A stretch of DNA of 64,000 nt, from the NCBI RefSeq assembly GCF_000768065.1, contig NZ_JRKM01000001.1, positions 3,702,001 to 3,766,000 of the forward strand, read 5' to 3'. The stretch is from Aquabacterium sp. NJ1. GTDB lineage: Bacteria; Pseudomonadota; Gammaproteobacteria; Burkholderiales; Burkholderiaceae_C. The position numbers and the translations under genes were made by a program. Under the pieces are notes generated by a model that saw only the letters and a list, made by a program, of their open reading frames with translations, had not been told where the DNA came from and did no database searches. This document shows positions 46,114 through 55,798 of this stretch, one piece after another (the stretch's first letter is position 1; every line of letters begins with the position of its first letter).

Positions 46114-46649
46114 CTCATTGCAGCAATGATTCCATGCGCGCTCAGTCCCTGAGGTTGGACCTGGGTTGTGGGCGCTATAAAAAATCTGGTTATATCGGCG
46201 TTGATAAGTTTGCAGCGGTGTCGCCAGATATCGTGTGTGACATTGAAAGAGAGCAATTGCCGTATCCAGATGGCAGTGTTGATGAAATCTATTCTTCCCA
46301 AGTATTTGAGCATTTGCGTGATTTGAATGCGGTGATGGAAGAATGCCATCGGGTTCTTCGGCCGCAAGGGCTGTTGCATGTCACCGTGCCGTACTGGAGT
46401 TCTGAGGGGGCATTTCGGGATCCAACGCATGTCAGGTTCTTTTCGGAAAAGTCCTTTGATTACTGGGAGGCCGGTAATGAGTGCGCATACTATGCATCAG
46501 TGTCTCCATACAAGATTGAGTCGGTGGATTACCTCCTCCACCCGTCTGTTTTCGTGCATTGGGCGCGCAGGCTGTTTGGCATCCGCTTCCTGAAAGCCTT
46601 CAACAACATGATTGTGTCGGTGGAGTTCAAGCTTCGGGCGGTCAAGTGA
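46110..46649 (+). CDS. SAM-dependent methyltransferase (class I)
   Basis: A 179-residue protein with the class I motif I (LRLDLGCGRYKKSGYIGVD), acidic post-I (IVCDIEREQLPYPDGSVDEI), and the motif around VFEHLRDLNAVMEECHRVLRPQGLLHVTVPY (described by its ends), typical of small sugar- or lipid-linked methyltransferases. It probably methylates a sugar or nucleotide-sugar precursor of the polymer. The ATG at 46110 overlaps the wzz stop and is chosen over an earlier frame start; the next gene begins in a TGATG overlap. Confidence 0.85.
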   Translation: MTHCSNDSMRAQSLRLDLGCGRYKKSGYIGVDKFAAVSPDIVCDIEREQLPYPDGSVDEIYSSQVFEHLRDLNAVMEECHRVLRPQGLLHVTVPYWSSEGAFRDPTHVRFFSEKSFDYWEAGNECAYYASVSPYKIESVDYLLHPSVFVHWARRLFGIRFLKAFNNMIVSVEFKLRAVK

Positions 46650-47551
46650 TGCTGAGCATTGGTGTTGTCGTTTTGAACTTTCGCTCTCATGCAAAAGTGG
46701 AACGTCTGTTGGCGTCAATTGATTCATTTGAAGACATTTGCGTTTGTATTGTCGACAACAGCGTGGATTCAGTGGAATTGGCGGCCTTGCATGAACTGGC
46801 GCACAGGTACCCTGCTGTCGAGGTCCTGGACACGGGCCGCAATGGCGGTTTTTCCTTCGGCACCAACGCGGGCATACGCCACCTGTTGGATCGATGCACG
46901 TCCGTGTTGATCCTCAACCCGGATACGACACTTGAGCGAGACTTTTTCTCGCGGCTGAAAGCATTGCACACCGGGCTACCGGATGTCGCCATTTCCCCGC
47001 ATGGCATTCGGATGTCGGACGGTTCCGTGTGGTCGGCGGGTGGGGAGTTTTACTGGTTGAAGGGGCGCGCCGATGTTTTGCCTCACGCACGGCGAAGCGT
47101 GTGCACCCCATTTGGCACGTGCGCGTGCCTCCTGGTTCCCAGTGATGCAATACGCGACGTTGGTTTGCTGGATGAAGACTTCTTTCTTGGTGGGGAAGAG
47201 TGGGACCTCAGTCGTCGCCTGACGCGTTCAGGCTGGTCCATCGTTTACGCACGGGCCGTGCGTTACCAGCATGAGGTCAGTGGCACGCACGAGAAATATG
47301 GCCACAAATTTTTTTACATGGGCATGCGAACCAAAGTGCTTTTTGCGAGGAAGCACTACGGCCTGTGGTTCTGGGGCTGGCTTGTTGTCTGTTTTTTGCC
47401 GGCAGTGCCCATGCTGCTCCTCAGGCACACCCGCATCAACAAGACTGGACCGCTGGCCCTGATGCGTTCCATCGTGACAGCGGCCTGGCGTTCGGCTCGA
47501 GCCGCCACCATCACTGAGACTGAGTTTTTGAGCGCAGGCCGAACGCGATGA
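46649..47551 (+). CDS. Family 2 glycosyltransferase
   Basis: A 300-residue GT-A fold enzyme. The N terminus MLSIGVVVLNFRSHAKVERLL is the nucleotide-sugar region, LILNPDTTLERDF holds the DXD-like motif (NPD), and a conserved GGEEWDLSRRLTRSGW block carries the catalytic-base region. A C-terminal helix (FWGWLVVCFLPAVPMLLL) suggests membrane association. It resembles rhamnosyltransferase-type enzymes; the sugar is not predictable. The ATG is within TGATG at the methyltransferase stop. Confidence 0.87.
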   Translation: MLSIGVVVLNFRSHAKVERLLASIDSFEDICVCIVDNSVDSVELAALHELAHRYPAVEVLDTGRNGGFSFGTNAGIRHLLDRCTSVLILNPDTTLERDFFSRLKALHTGLPDVAISPHGIRMSDGSVWSAGGEFYWLKGRADVLPHARRSVCTPFGTCACLLVPSDAIRDVGLLDEDFFLGGEEWDLSRRLTRSGWSIVYARAVRYQHEVSGTHEKYGHKFFYMGMRTKVLFARKHYGLWFWGWLVVCFLPAVPMLLLRHTRINKTGPLALMRSIVTAAWRSARAATITETEFLSAGRTR

Positions 47552-48804
47552 AAGCGGTGATCGCGAGGGCCGTGGTGATCAAGATTGGCGCGGTACTGTC
47601 CTCGTTCGTGCTCACCATGGTTTTGACCAGGGTGATGGACCAAGAACAGTTTGGCCAGTATTCATTGGCAATCACGTGGGTCACACTGCTATCGATCATT
47701 GCCCCCTTGGGGTTTCCTCAGCTCATTCTGCGTGAACGTGCAGGCACAGGTGGTGTTCAGCGGGCCACCTTGTTGCTGACAACAGGGACGATTCTGGCGT
47801 TTGGCGTCGTCGGCTTGGCTGCGGCGTGGTCGGCCACACTGTGGTTGGCTTCCGACTGGGGCGATCTGGTACCGGTGGCCACATTGATGTTGCCGACATG
47901 GGGCGTGATCCGAGTGTCTTCCGGGATTATTTCGGGGGCGGGGCTGATCAATCTCGGACAGGCTGTTGACACCTTGGCGCGACCATTGCTGCTGCTCGCC
48001 GCGGTTGGTGGAGTTTGGTGGCGTGGACGCCAGTCCTTGGATGCCAAGACCGTATTGGAGCTAAGCCTGGTGACCATGGCTGGGCTTGCGGTATTCGTGA
48101 TTTGGCAGGGATGGGCAAATCGCGGGAAAGTCCAATCGGCGCAGTGGAAAGCGAACACGCTGTACTCGTCGAGCCTATGGGCGTCGGTTGTGATTGCGGC
48201 GGTGTCAGCCGCCCAGTTGGCAATGAGTTCCTTGGACACCTTGATCATCGGTTGGACGATGTCCGTCAAAGATGTGGCTCTTTATCGATCAGCAGTGCTG
48301 CAATGTCTCGCCTTCACTTCTATTTCTGAGGTTCTGAATGTCTTTCTGCGACCTAAAATACCTGCACACCTCGCCGCTGGACGGGCGCGCGAGCTTGAAA
48401 CCCTGATTGCTCGCGCCACGCAATGGGCGACCATGTTCGCATTTGCTGGGTGGTTAACGTATGCCGCCGTCGGTGCTCCGCTGAGCGCGTGGATTTTTGG
48501 TGAGAAATATCGCGAAGCGTTTGCCGCTGCTTTGATTCTCATGGGAGGTCAGGTGGCAATGATTGCGATCGGTCCCGTGGACACCGTGCTCATCATGGGA
48601 GAAAAGGAGCGCGTCATGTTGCGCATACTTTTGGCCGGAATTGCTCCTTTCGCTCTCCTTGCCTGGACTTTTGGACAAAGGTGGGGCATTGAGGGCGTGG
48701 CAGTCGCTTGTGTGGCGGTCAATGTAGCTCAACGCCTTGCTGGTAGTTTGGCCGCGTTCAAACTCCTAGGAATGCGTGTTGGCCTATTTTTGAGTTGGAG
48801 GTGA
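47548..48804 (+). CDS. Wzx-type oligosaccharide flippase
   Basis: A 418-residue protein with about 12 membrane helices and the MATE/MOP-like N terminus (MKAVIARAVVIKIGAVLSSFVLTMVLTRVMDQEQFGQYSLAIT; described by its ends). It should flip the undecaprenyl-linked repeat unit to the periplasmic face for polymerisation. Its ATG overlaps the preceding glycosyltransferase stop (ATGA). Confidence 0.87.
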   Translation: MKAVIARAVVIKIGAVLSSFVLTMVLTRVMDQEQFGQYSLAITWVTLLSIIAPLGFPQLILRERAGTGGVQRATLLLTTGTILAFGVVGLAAAWSATLWLASDWGDLVPVATLMLPTWGVIRVSSGIISGAGLINLGQAVDTLARPLLLLAAVGGVWWRGRQSLDAKTVLELSLVTMAGLAVFVIWQGWANRGKVQSAQWKANTLYSSSLWASVVIAAVSAAQLAMSSLDTLIIGWTMSVKDVALYRSAVLQCLAFTSISEVLNVFLRPKIPAHLAAGRARELETLIARATQWATMFAFAGWLTYAAVGAPLSAWIFGEKYREAFAAALILMGGQVAMIAIGPVDTVLIMGEKERVMLRILLAGIAPFALLAWTFGQRWGIEGVAVACVAVNVAQRLAGSLAAFKLLGMRVGLFLSWR

Positions 48805-48807
48805 CAC

Positions 48808-49725
48808 GTGCGTGCCCTAAAGTTTTGTGCAATATTGGTAAATTACTATGGAGTGTCCGACACCATCGCATGCATTCAGTCATTGATTAAATCGGCTGAG
48901 CACTCTGAATGCAGTTTGGTTGTGTTGGTCGTGGACAATTCAGGCGATTTTCCTGATCAGTATGATGGGCCAGTGACCGTATTGAAGACGGGATTCAATG
49001 TCGGCCTGGCTGGGGCATGGTACATCGCGCAATACCATCATATTGCTCAGGCGTCCGACTATCTGATCTTTCTAAACAATGATACACAAGCAGATTTGGC
49101 ATTCTTTGATGGCATAAGCAAGGGTGTGCAGAAGTGGGGAGGGCAATGCGCGTTTGGCCCACGAATTCACTTTTCAAGTGATCCTCAAAAAATATGGTCT
49201 CGCGGCGGCAGAATAAAGAGATTTTCTGCATCAGTGGTGCATGCAGGGGAAGGGGTCCCTGTTTCAAAGGTCGAAACGGGTGATTTTGAGACAGGTCACC
49301 TTTCAGGGTGCTGCATGATCATAAATACCGAAAGCATGAATGATATCGGTGGGGCCGATACAAATTTCTTCTTTCGTGGTGAAGAGTGGGATATCAACTA
49401 TAGACTCGCCCAGCGTGGTGTGAAGTTGGTGATCCTTGATGAGGTCCGATTGTTCCATCATGTCAACGGCAGTCACGATCGTTTCGATTTGAAAATGCTC
49501 TACTTGGCGTATCGGTCAAAAATGCTGTTCGCCAAAAAAATCCAACCCTTTTGGTATTTCCCTGTCTGGCTTGGGTTGAGTTATTTTTATATTATTTTTG
49601 TTGCCGCGAATAAATTCGCGAAGCTGTCGGGGCGCGATGCTCTGGATATAAAGCCAGTTCTGCTTAAAGCCTTCAAGGATGGCCTTGCCAGAGATAAAAT
49701 TCGCATTGAGGACTATGAGCGTTAA
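48808..49725 (+). CDS. Family 2 glycosyltransferase (second)
   Basis: A 305-residue GT-A enzyme: CAILVNYYGVSDTIACIQSL at the start, LIFLNNDTQADLAFF with the DXD-like motif, and GGADTNFFFRGEEWDINYRLAQRG with the EEWD block also seen in the first family 2 enzyme of the cluster. A GTG start (MRALKFC) is used, with GGAGG 8 bp before it. Codon third positions are more A/T-rich than in flanking core genes, suggesting acquisition. Linkage unknown. Confidence 0.85.
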   Translation: MRALKFCAILVNYYGVSDTIACIQSLIKSAEHSECSLVVLVVDNSGDFPDQYDGPVTVLKTGFNVGLAGAWYIAQYHHIAQASDYLIFLNNDTQADLAFFDGISKGVQKWGGQCAFGPRIHFSSDPQKIWSRGGRIKRFSASVVHAGEGVPVSKVETGDFETGHLSGCCMIINTESMNDIGGADTNFFFRGEEWDINYRLAQRGVKLVILDEVRLFHHVNGSHDRFDLKMLYLAYRSKMLFAKKIQPFWYFPVWLGLSYFYIIFVAANKFAKLSGRDALDIKPVLLKAFKDGLARDKIRIEDYER

Positions 49726-50740
49726 AAGGGTTCTGCACGTCGTCCGTCGAATGGACGTCAGCGGTGGGGCAGAGCGCTTGATCTCTGAGCTTGTGCGCCA
49801 TGAGCCTGGACACCAAGTCTTGGTGTATGACGGTGGAGAGAGCTTTTATGATCTTGGTCAGCCACTCATGCGTGCTCAAGGGATTTTGGGTGCTCTATGG
49901 TGGATACTGACCCATAAGCGGCGATTTGATGTCGTCCATTTGCACTTGTTTCCGTCCATCTATTTCTCGATGATTTTGGGGCGGAGTTGTGTCGTTCATG
50001 AGCACAACACCGGGAACAGGCGCCGGGCATACCAAATCTTTCGACCAGTGGAGTGGCTGGTGTACCGCCGTGCGCGTGCGGTTATCGCGATCAGTCAAGC
50101 CGCGGCAGATGCCTTGGTGCAGTGGGTGGGGGGGCTACCTAGACTATGTGTTCTTCCTAATTTTGTGCCGGACCTTGCGGTCGGGCAACCCTCAGAGCCT
50201 GCGGCTTGCATTCACGACTGCCAGGAGACCCGGCATGAGATCCGGTTACTGATGGTGGCGTCCCTCACGCCTAAGAAGAATCACGCTTTCATGTTGCAAG
50301 TCCTTGCAGCTCTTCCAACGGCTTTTGTGCTTCACTTGGTCGGCGAAGGTCCTTTACGTGATGAGCTTGTCAGGCAGGCGGGGGAGTTGGGGGTGATGGA
50401 TCGCATTCATTTTCATGGGGCGGAGCGGGATGTCGCGAGACACTACCGCACGGCAGATTTGTGCGTGCTTACTTCGAACTGGGAGGGGTTTGGACTTGTC
50501 GCAATAGAAGCAGCGCAATTTGGCATTCCAACCGTTGTGCCAAATGTACCTGGCCTGCGGGATTTTGTGCCTGATAAGCGATTCCTTATCCAGGAGCGAG
50601 AGCCAGCGGTTTGGGCGAAGCGAATCTTGGAGTTGCGCTCGGTGGCGTCAGACGACACCGTGCAAAGCACTTACAGGGAAGCGGCCAAGGCCTTTTCCCT
50701 TCAAGCCTATTTGGTGAAGCTTGATGCAGCCTACGCGTGA
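49715..50740 (+). CDS. Family 4 glycosyltransferase
   Basis: A 341-residue GT-B enzyme. The N-terminal domain begins KRVLHVVRRMDVSGGAERLISELV; the C-terminal nucleotide-sugar domain has LLMVASLTPKKNHAFMLQVL, LHLVGEGPLRDEL and the E-x7-E-like block SNWEGFGLVAIEAAQFGIPTVVP. The ATG at 49715 overlaps the preceding gene by 11 bp, and its end overlaps the polymerase start. Confidence 0.9.
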   Translation: MSVKRVLHVVRRMDVSGGAERLISELVRHEPGHQVLVYDGGESFYDLGQPLMRAQGILGALWWILTHKRRFDVVHLHLFPSIYFSMILGRSCVVHEHNTGNRRRAYQIFRPVEWLVYRRARAVIAISQAAADALVQWVGGLPRLCVLPNFVPDLAVGQPSEPAACIHDCQETRHEIRLLMVASLTPKKNHAFMLQVLAALPTAFVLHLVGEGPLRDELVRQAGELGVMDRIHFHGAERDVARHYRTADLCVLTSNWEGFGLVAIEAAQFGIPTVVPNVPGLRDFVPDKRFLIQEREPAVWAKRILELRSVASDDTVQSTYREAAKAFSLQAYLVKLDAAYA

Positions 50741-51761
50741 TTTAACTCGCGCAGCGCTTGGAGTCAGCGCTGCGCTATTGATCGCGACGCCGAATGTGAC
50801 TTGGGTGTTGTACTTGCCGAGTTTGCTTTTGTGGCTACTGTGTGCGTATTTACAAAAACCAAGACACGATTTGGCAATATTGGGGAGTATGTATCTCGGC
50901 GCTTTTTGTGTGCCGACTTACTTCCTAGATCCCGCTACTTTGCCTTATAACGCCCTCTTTTTTTCCTGCCTTTTATTTGCGTTACTGACATTTGGTCCTC
51001 AGGCAGACGATGTCCTGTACGAGGAAATGATTCGTAGCGCGCCATACATCTTGCTGTTTGCAACACTGTTGCCAATGGTTGTGCCGGTTGGCTCGTTACT
51101 ACAATCAAGACCAGAAGGGGTGCAGTTGATCGATGGTCTTTTGCGCCAAAGAGGGTTGTATTCTGAACCTGGTTTCCTAGGACATTGGGCCACCCTATTT
51201 TTATACCTGAACCTACGTCGAGGCAGAACCTGGCAGGTGCTCATGTCTATGGCTGTTTTGGGGCTTAGCGCGAGTGCCGGTGCAATGTTGTTTTTGCTCT
51301 TGCTGGTCGCGGCCACGGGACTGCGCGTAACAAAGAGGCAACTGGTCATGGCGTTGCTCATAAGTGCAGGACTGATAGCGCTATTTTTTGACCAGATTAT
51401 GGTTAAGTTGAGTTCTGGTTCGATGGTGGACAGGGTATCAAACTTTGCTCAAACGATCGATTTTCTGCATGCTCACAATTTTGTGCCACTCGGGTTTGGG
51501 CCAATGAATATTGACGGTGCGCCGGTTGGAGTCCTGTCATTTGGATTGGGCCTGCTTAAAGCGATGGGTTGGCTGGCTCTGCCCATGATTGCCTGGATTT
51601 TCTGGAGAGTCGGCTTTGGGTTCAAGTTGTTGGCAATATTGGTGCCATGGATATTTCTCGGGAATTACTGGGAGACGCCGGTGTTGGTGTTGCCACTTCT
51701 GTTTCTTCGGAGTTCGCGTGCCGAAGCCAGCCCGGGCAACGAGCTTAAAGGTACGCAGTAA
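50724..51761 (+). CDS. Wzy-type O-antigen/polysaccharide polymerase (candidate)
   Basis: A 345-residue protein with about 10 hydrophobic segments and a larger periplasmic loop (LLQSRPEGVQLIDGLLRQRGLYSEPGFLGHWATLF region). That loop has the RG-x-YSEPG pattern seen in O-antigen-ligase/polymerase-type proteins. Function is inferred from topology and from its place in a Wzx-containing cluster that lacks another polymerase. The ATG at 50724 is used (the preceding TTG is unlikely); it overlaps the upstream gene. Confidence 0.75.
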   Translation: MQPTRDLTRAALGVSAALLIATPNVTWVLYLPSLLLWLLCAYLQKPRHDLAILGSMYLGAFCVPTYFLDPATLPYNALFFSCLLFALLTFGPQADDVLYEEMIRSAPYILLFATLLPMVVPVGSLLQSRPEGVQLIDGLLRQRGLYSEPGFLGHWATLFLYLNLRRGRTWQVLMSMAVLGLSASAGAMLFLLLLVAATGLRVTKRQLVMALLISAGLIALFFDQIMVKLSSGSMVDRVSNFAQTIDFLHAHNFVPLGFGPMNIDGAPVGVLSFGLGLLKAMGWLALPMIAWIFWRVGFGFKLLAILVPWIFLGNYWETPVLVLPLLFLRSSRAEASPGNELKGTQ

Positions 51762-52912
51762 TGCCCCGAAAATTGTCGGTTAAGCCAATGAAGGGCACTG
51801 TGTTGCTGTCGGTGAATGCCGCTTGGAATGCGGTCAACTTCAGAATGGGGTTGATTCATGCATTGCAAGACGCGGGTTGGGATGTTGTGGTGGCTGCTGG
51901 TGCTGATCGCTATGTGTCTGTATTGGAAGGACTGGGTATCTCATTTGAGCCTATCCCAATCTCTCCGAGAGGGGTGAACCCAATATCTGATATCAAGTTG
52001 TTATTCGCATATCTTGATATTTTTAGACGGCATCGTCCAAAAGCGTATCTTGGCTTTACCGTTAAGCCCAATGTGTACGGGTCAATCGCTGCCTGGTGGT
52101 GCGGCGTTCGTACGCTTAACAATATTGCTGGACTGGGGTTGGTTTTTTCTGGCGCTGGCCTTCTGGTATGGCTAGTAACGCGCTTGTACAAGTTTGCTCT
52201 TCGAAAGTCTGCGGTGGTGTACTTTCAAAATGATGAGGATTTGCTTTTGTTTTTGAAGGCAGGGATCATTCGTCAGGGGCAAGCTCAGAGATTGCCTGGC
52301 TCTGGTGTGGATCTTGGTAAATTTGAATTCACAGAACTGAATGACTCCCCAACAGAGCCATTCAAATTTTTACTGGTCGGACGACTACTGTGGGAAAAGG
52401 GCGTTGGCGAGTACGTGGAGGCGGCCAAAAGGATACGTTCTAAATATCCAGGGAGAGTTGAGTTTTACCTGCTCGGATTTTTAGGTAATGGATCGGACGG
52501 TGCTGTCACTGAGTCTGATGTTGCTCAGTGGGAGAAAGATGAGTCCGTACACTATTTGGGCGTAAGTGATGAGGTCGCTCAAAGGCTTGCAGTTTGTGAT
52601 TGCGTGGTTTTGCCATCCTATTACCGTGAAGGTGTGCCCAGAGCGCTATTGGAGGCTGCTGCGGTTGGTCGCCCGATCGTGACGACTGACTGGGTTGGGT
52701 GCAGAGAAACCGTCGTCGACGGGGAAACAGGATTTCTCTGTCGACCAAGAGATGTCGACGATTTGACGGAGAAAATGGAGACCATGTTGATGCTGGATTT
52801 CGATCAGCGCGCAAAGATGGGGCGGCTGGCTCGAAAGCACGTTGAGAATTTTTTTGACCAAAATATCATTTTGCAATGCTACGTGAGCGATCTGGAAAAG
52901 GTGGTCACGTGA
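51761..52912 (+). CDS. Family 4 glycosyltransferase (second)
   Basis: A 383-residue GT-B enzyme resembling CapM/PglA-type transferases. N-terminal VLLSVNAAWNAVNFRMGLIHALQDAGWDV, acceptor region GFTVKPNVYGSIAAWW with NNIAGLG, C-terminal FLLVGRLLWEKGVGEYVEAA and YREGVPRALLEAAAVGRPIVTTD (the E-x7-E block). These enzymes add GalNAc/Gal-type sugars to undecaprenyl-linked acceptors; specificity is not assured. The ATG overlaps the polymerase stop (TAATG). Confidence 0.88.
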   Translation: MPRKLSVKPMKGTVLLSVNAAWNAVNFRMGLIHALQDAGWDVVVAAGADRYVSVLEGLGISFEPIPISPRGVNPISDIKLLFAYLDIFRRHRPKAYLGFTVKPNVYGSIAAWWCGVRTLNNIAGLGLVFSGAGLLVWLVTRLYKFALRKSAVVYFQNDEDLLLFLKAGIIRQGQAQRLPGSGVDLGKFEFTELNDSPTEPFKFLLVGRLLWEKGVGEYVEAAKRIRSKYPGRVEFYLLGFLGNGSDGAVTESDVAQWEKDESVHYLGVSDEVAQRLAVCDCVVLPSYYREGVPRALLEAAAVGRPIVTTDWVGCRETVVDGETGFLCRPRDVDDLTEKMETMLMLDFDQRAKMGRLARKHVENFFDQNIILQCYVSDLEKVVT

Positions 52913-54078
52913 CAAACGATGTTGCTTATGTGGTCGCGATATTTGTTGCAATCATTTTCATATCGGAAATTATTGCTCGCGTAGGGCGCTTGACTTATCC
53001 CAGTGGACGATTCCAGTCCATTGATGGGCTCAGGGGGTGCTTGGCACTCCTAGTCTTTTTTCATCATGCAGTCATTTGGCGGAAATTTCTGACAGCCGGG
53101 GTTTGGGTGTCACCTGAAAGCCCTGTGCTCTACCAGTTTGGTGAAGGTAGCGTGGCGGTCTTCTTTATGGTCACCAGTTTTCTCTTTGGCGCGAAGATCC
53201 TGGAAAGCAACGGCCGGCAAGATTGGTTGCGGCTGTATATTTCTCGAGCGTTACGCTTGTGGCCGGTCTACCTGGTGGTGATCGTTGCGATGTTGCTTGA
53301 GGTTGGTTATCTCACAAATTGGACGCTGCAAGAGCCTCTGCGTATGCTGATTGTTCATGTGGTGAAATTGGTATTCTTTTTCAAGGCGGATGTGAATGGG
53401 TTGGCCAATACAGACATGTTGTTGGCGGGAGTCACCTGGTCCTTACGCTATGAATGGTTCTTCTATTTCATGCTGCCCATCATGTCGATGATGGGTGGAG
53501 GAGCGTTTCGCGTCTGGAAGTTTCTGCTTACTGCATTTGCCTTAGTGTTTGCCTGGTTTGCTCATATCCGCTTGGATTTGCTGGTGGCGTTTTGCGGTGG
53601 TTTTGCGGCACTTTTCCTTTTACGGTTTGGGGATCAATTTCAAAAGAAGTCAGATATGGTTCTTTCGATTGGCGCAATATTGATGTTTGCGTTAAGTGTT
53701 TTGGTCCCGTCGCGTCCTGGCTTTTCGCTGACTTCTTTAGGATTTCTTGCTGTCGGCTTCTCTTGCATTGCCGCTGGTGCCACCGTATTCGGACTTTTGA
53801 ATTTGAGGGCAATTAAAATGTTGGGGGCCGCGTCTTATGGGCTTTACCTCATCCATGGTTTCTTCTTGCACTTGGTGATCAGTGTGATGGTGGGTCGCCC
53901 GCAAGCAGCATCGATGTCCAATGCCGCCTACTGGGGAATGGTGGCCGGCATTGGCTTGATTTCTGTCGGATTTTCTGTGTTGCTTCACCATCTGGTGGAG
54001 ATGCCCTGTATGGCGGCCACACTCAAATTCTTGCGGCGTCTGCGTCCTAGCGTCGTCACCCTTCGCGGTAAGGCATGA
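52909..54078 (+). CDS. Acyltransferase-3 family membrane O-acyltransferase
   Basis: A 389-residue protein with about ten membrane helices. It has a catalytic-type His in FQSIDGLRGCLALLVFFHHAVIW, FFMVTSFLFGAKIL, LYISRALRLWPVY and SLRYEWFFYFMLP. Unlike the protein at 19516 it lacks an SGNH domain. It probably acetylates the cluster's polysaccharide. The GTG at 52909 overlaps the preceding stop (GTGA) and is preferred over a TTG further up. Last gene of the rightward polysaccharide operon. Confidence 0.85.
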   Translation: MTNDVAYVVAIFVAIIFISEIIARVGRLTYPSGRFQSIDGLRGCLALLVFFHHAVIWRKFLTAGVWVSPESPVLYQFGEGSVAVFFMVTSFLFGAKILESNGRQDWLRLYISRALRLWPVYLVVIVAMLLEVGYLTNWTLQEPLRMLIVHVVKLVFFFKADVNGLANTDMLLAGVTWSLRYEWFFYFMLPIMSMMGGGAFRVWKFLLTAFALVFAWFAHIRLDLLVAFCGGFAALFLLRFGDQFQKKSDMVLSIGAILMFALSVLVPSRPGFSLTSLGFLAVGFSCIAAGATVFGLLNLRAIKMLGAASYGLYLIHGFFLHLVISVMVGRPQAASMSNAAYWGMVAGIGLISVGFSVLLHHLVEMPCMAATLKFLRRLRPSVVTLRGKA

Positions 54079-54195
54079 GTGTCTTCAGATGGGGCAGTGA
54101 TCTCAACCAGACTTGTGAACAGGTAGGCTTCGGCATGAAGGGAGCCGATTCATTGTGCCGGACTGATGAGCTAGTCGATGAGGTTTGGTATAGGC

Positions 54196-55317
54196 CTAAG
54201 CATTGGCAACGTGAGCAACTTGACGCAGATTTTCGCCGTTGGCGTTCAATTGCCGATACACCCAGACATACCCAGCCGCATAAGTCCATACCGCCAAACA
54301 AGTGATGGCCGTGCTTTCGCTGGCGAGTACCGCGATGATCTGGCACCCCAGCACCGTTGCCCAGATGGTGGCGCTGGCCAGGCCGTGCCTGAGCCATTCC
54401 TGGCTTGGTTTGCCCTGGCCTCGATTCTTGATGCGCAGGTTTCGATACAGCAGTTGATGCATGTGCCCCAGGTCCGCCTGGCCTGTGGCGATCCCATCCC
54501 GAACGCGGCGCCGGTACATGGAGAACACCGTTTCCCACACAGGGTAGATCCAGACCAGCATCAAGGCCCAGGCTGACATGCGGGGGTTTCTTTCAAGCAG
54601 CATGACGCCGCACTGGGCCAGCCAGAAGCCAGCGAGGTAGGCGCCACCATCACCCAGAAAGATCCGGCCGAACGGGTAGTTGAACAACAGGAAGCCGCCC
54701 ATGGAGGCGATGCCCCACAGACACAGCTTCATGACCAGCATGTCACCATGCATCCAGGCCAGGGTAGCCAGCCCGGCCAGCATGATCGACACCGTGCCGG
54801 CGGCCAAGCCATTCAAGCCGTCCACGATGTTGATGGAGTGGGTGACGCCACCCACGGCAAAAACGGTGAACAAAACTGAGACCACGGGGTGGCGGATCAA
54901 CGAATCGAGCAGGACCGTATCCAAGTCCGTATACCGGATGTCCAGTACCCAGATGGCAAGGGCGGCAGACGCGAACGACGCCAGCAACCGTGTGCGAACC
55001 CGAACGGTCTTGGTCAGATCTTCCGCAAGCCCGGTGAGAAAGACTGGCGTGGCGCAGGCCAGCAGCACCAGCGTGGTGGGGTAGGTGGTGCCGCCAGTCA
55101 GGTAACCAGCCAGAACAGCGATGATCAGCCCAAAAGCCAGGCCCAGCCCACCAACGCGGGGCACGGGTTTGGCGTGGATTTTCTGAACGCCGGCGAGATC
55201 GTGGTCAAGCGAGAGCCTGCCGTGCCAGCGCTGGGTCAGCACCAGCAGGGCGCAGATCACAAAGCTGCCAGCAAAGATGGCAGCCAGCCGCCATGTCAGT
55301 ATTGTGGACACGATCAC
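54196..55317 (-). CDS. WecA/MraY-family undecaprenyl-phosphate sugar-1-phosphate transferase
   Basis: A 373-residue polytopic protein. Family motifs: KIHAKPVPRVGGLGLAFG, LAEDLTKTV, the Mg2+-binding INIVDGLNGLAAG, and FLGDGGAYLAGFWLAQC. It would start repeat-unit synthesis by moving HexNAc-1-P onto undecaprenyl phosphate, supplying the initiating step missing from the rightward cluster, which it faces. GTG at 55317 is taken as start; GTG at 55311 is 5 bp after GGGAG and may be the true one. Confidence 0.87.
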   Translation of the reverse strand: MIVSTILTWRLAAIFAGSFVICALLVLTQRWHGRLSLDHDLAGVQKIHAKPVPRVGGLGLAFGLIIAVLAGYLTGGTTYPTTLVLLACATPVFLTGLAEDLTKTVRVRTRLLASFASAALAIWVLDIRYTDLDTVLLDSLIRHPVVSVLFTVFAVGGVTHSINIVDGLNGLAAGTVSIMLAGLATLAWMHGDMLVMKLCLWGIASMGGFLLFNYPFGRIFLGDGGAYLAGFWLAQCGVMLLERNPRMSAWALMLVWIYPVWETVFSMYRRRVRDGIATGQADLGHMHQLLYRNLRIKNRGQGKPSQEWLRHGLASATIWATVLGCQIIAVLASESTAITCLAVWTYAAGYVWVYRQLNANGENLRQVAHVANA

Positions 55318-55558
55318 TCCCGTTATTGTTGCGCCTTGGCCTTACGTGGGCATTGCAGCGTTATGGTTACCAGTGTAACGGCGGAAAACAGGCTTGGTGG
55401 GTGACGCCGGGGCAAGGAAGAGGGGGGAGATTTTGCGCTGCAGCATTCGCACATCGTAGTGCTTTCAGGCCATCAGGCAAGCTGAGAATGCCCTGCATGC
55501 CTGTGGCTTTTTTGCCGTTCGTGCCGACCTTGTGCAGCCTTGTTGATGCAGCGCAGCA

Positions 55559-55783
55559 TCAGGCATCCGGGGCATCGTTCAGATCCTCGGTCGTTGGCTT
55601 GGCCTCGACCCGGTATTGCTCGCTTGCCCACGCACCCAGGTCAATGGCCTTGCAGCCCTTGCTGCAGAAGGGGCGGTAGGGGTTGTCGGTGCTGTAGGTG
55701 TGCATGACCCCGCAGGAGGGGCAGCGCACTTGCAGGTTCTTTTTGCCTTGGGCCGGCGAGGGGGCGTCGCGCTCGGTGCTCAT
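55559..55783 (-). CDS. yacG: DNA gyrase inhibitor YacG
   Basis: A 74-residue zinc protein with the four ligands in VRCPSCGVM and PFCSKGCKAIDLGAWASE. YacG binds GyrB and blocks its DNA binding. It follows zapD after 15 bp, as in many Proteobacteria. The 241 bp beyond it (55318-55558) hold no gene that I can see. Confidence 0.93.
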   Translation of the reverse strand: MSTERDAPSPAQGKKNLQVRCPSCGVMHTYSTDNPYRPFCSKGCKAIDLGAWASEQYRVEAKPTTEDLNDAPDA

Positions 55784-55798
55784 CGAGAGACCCTCCGT

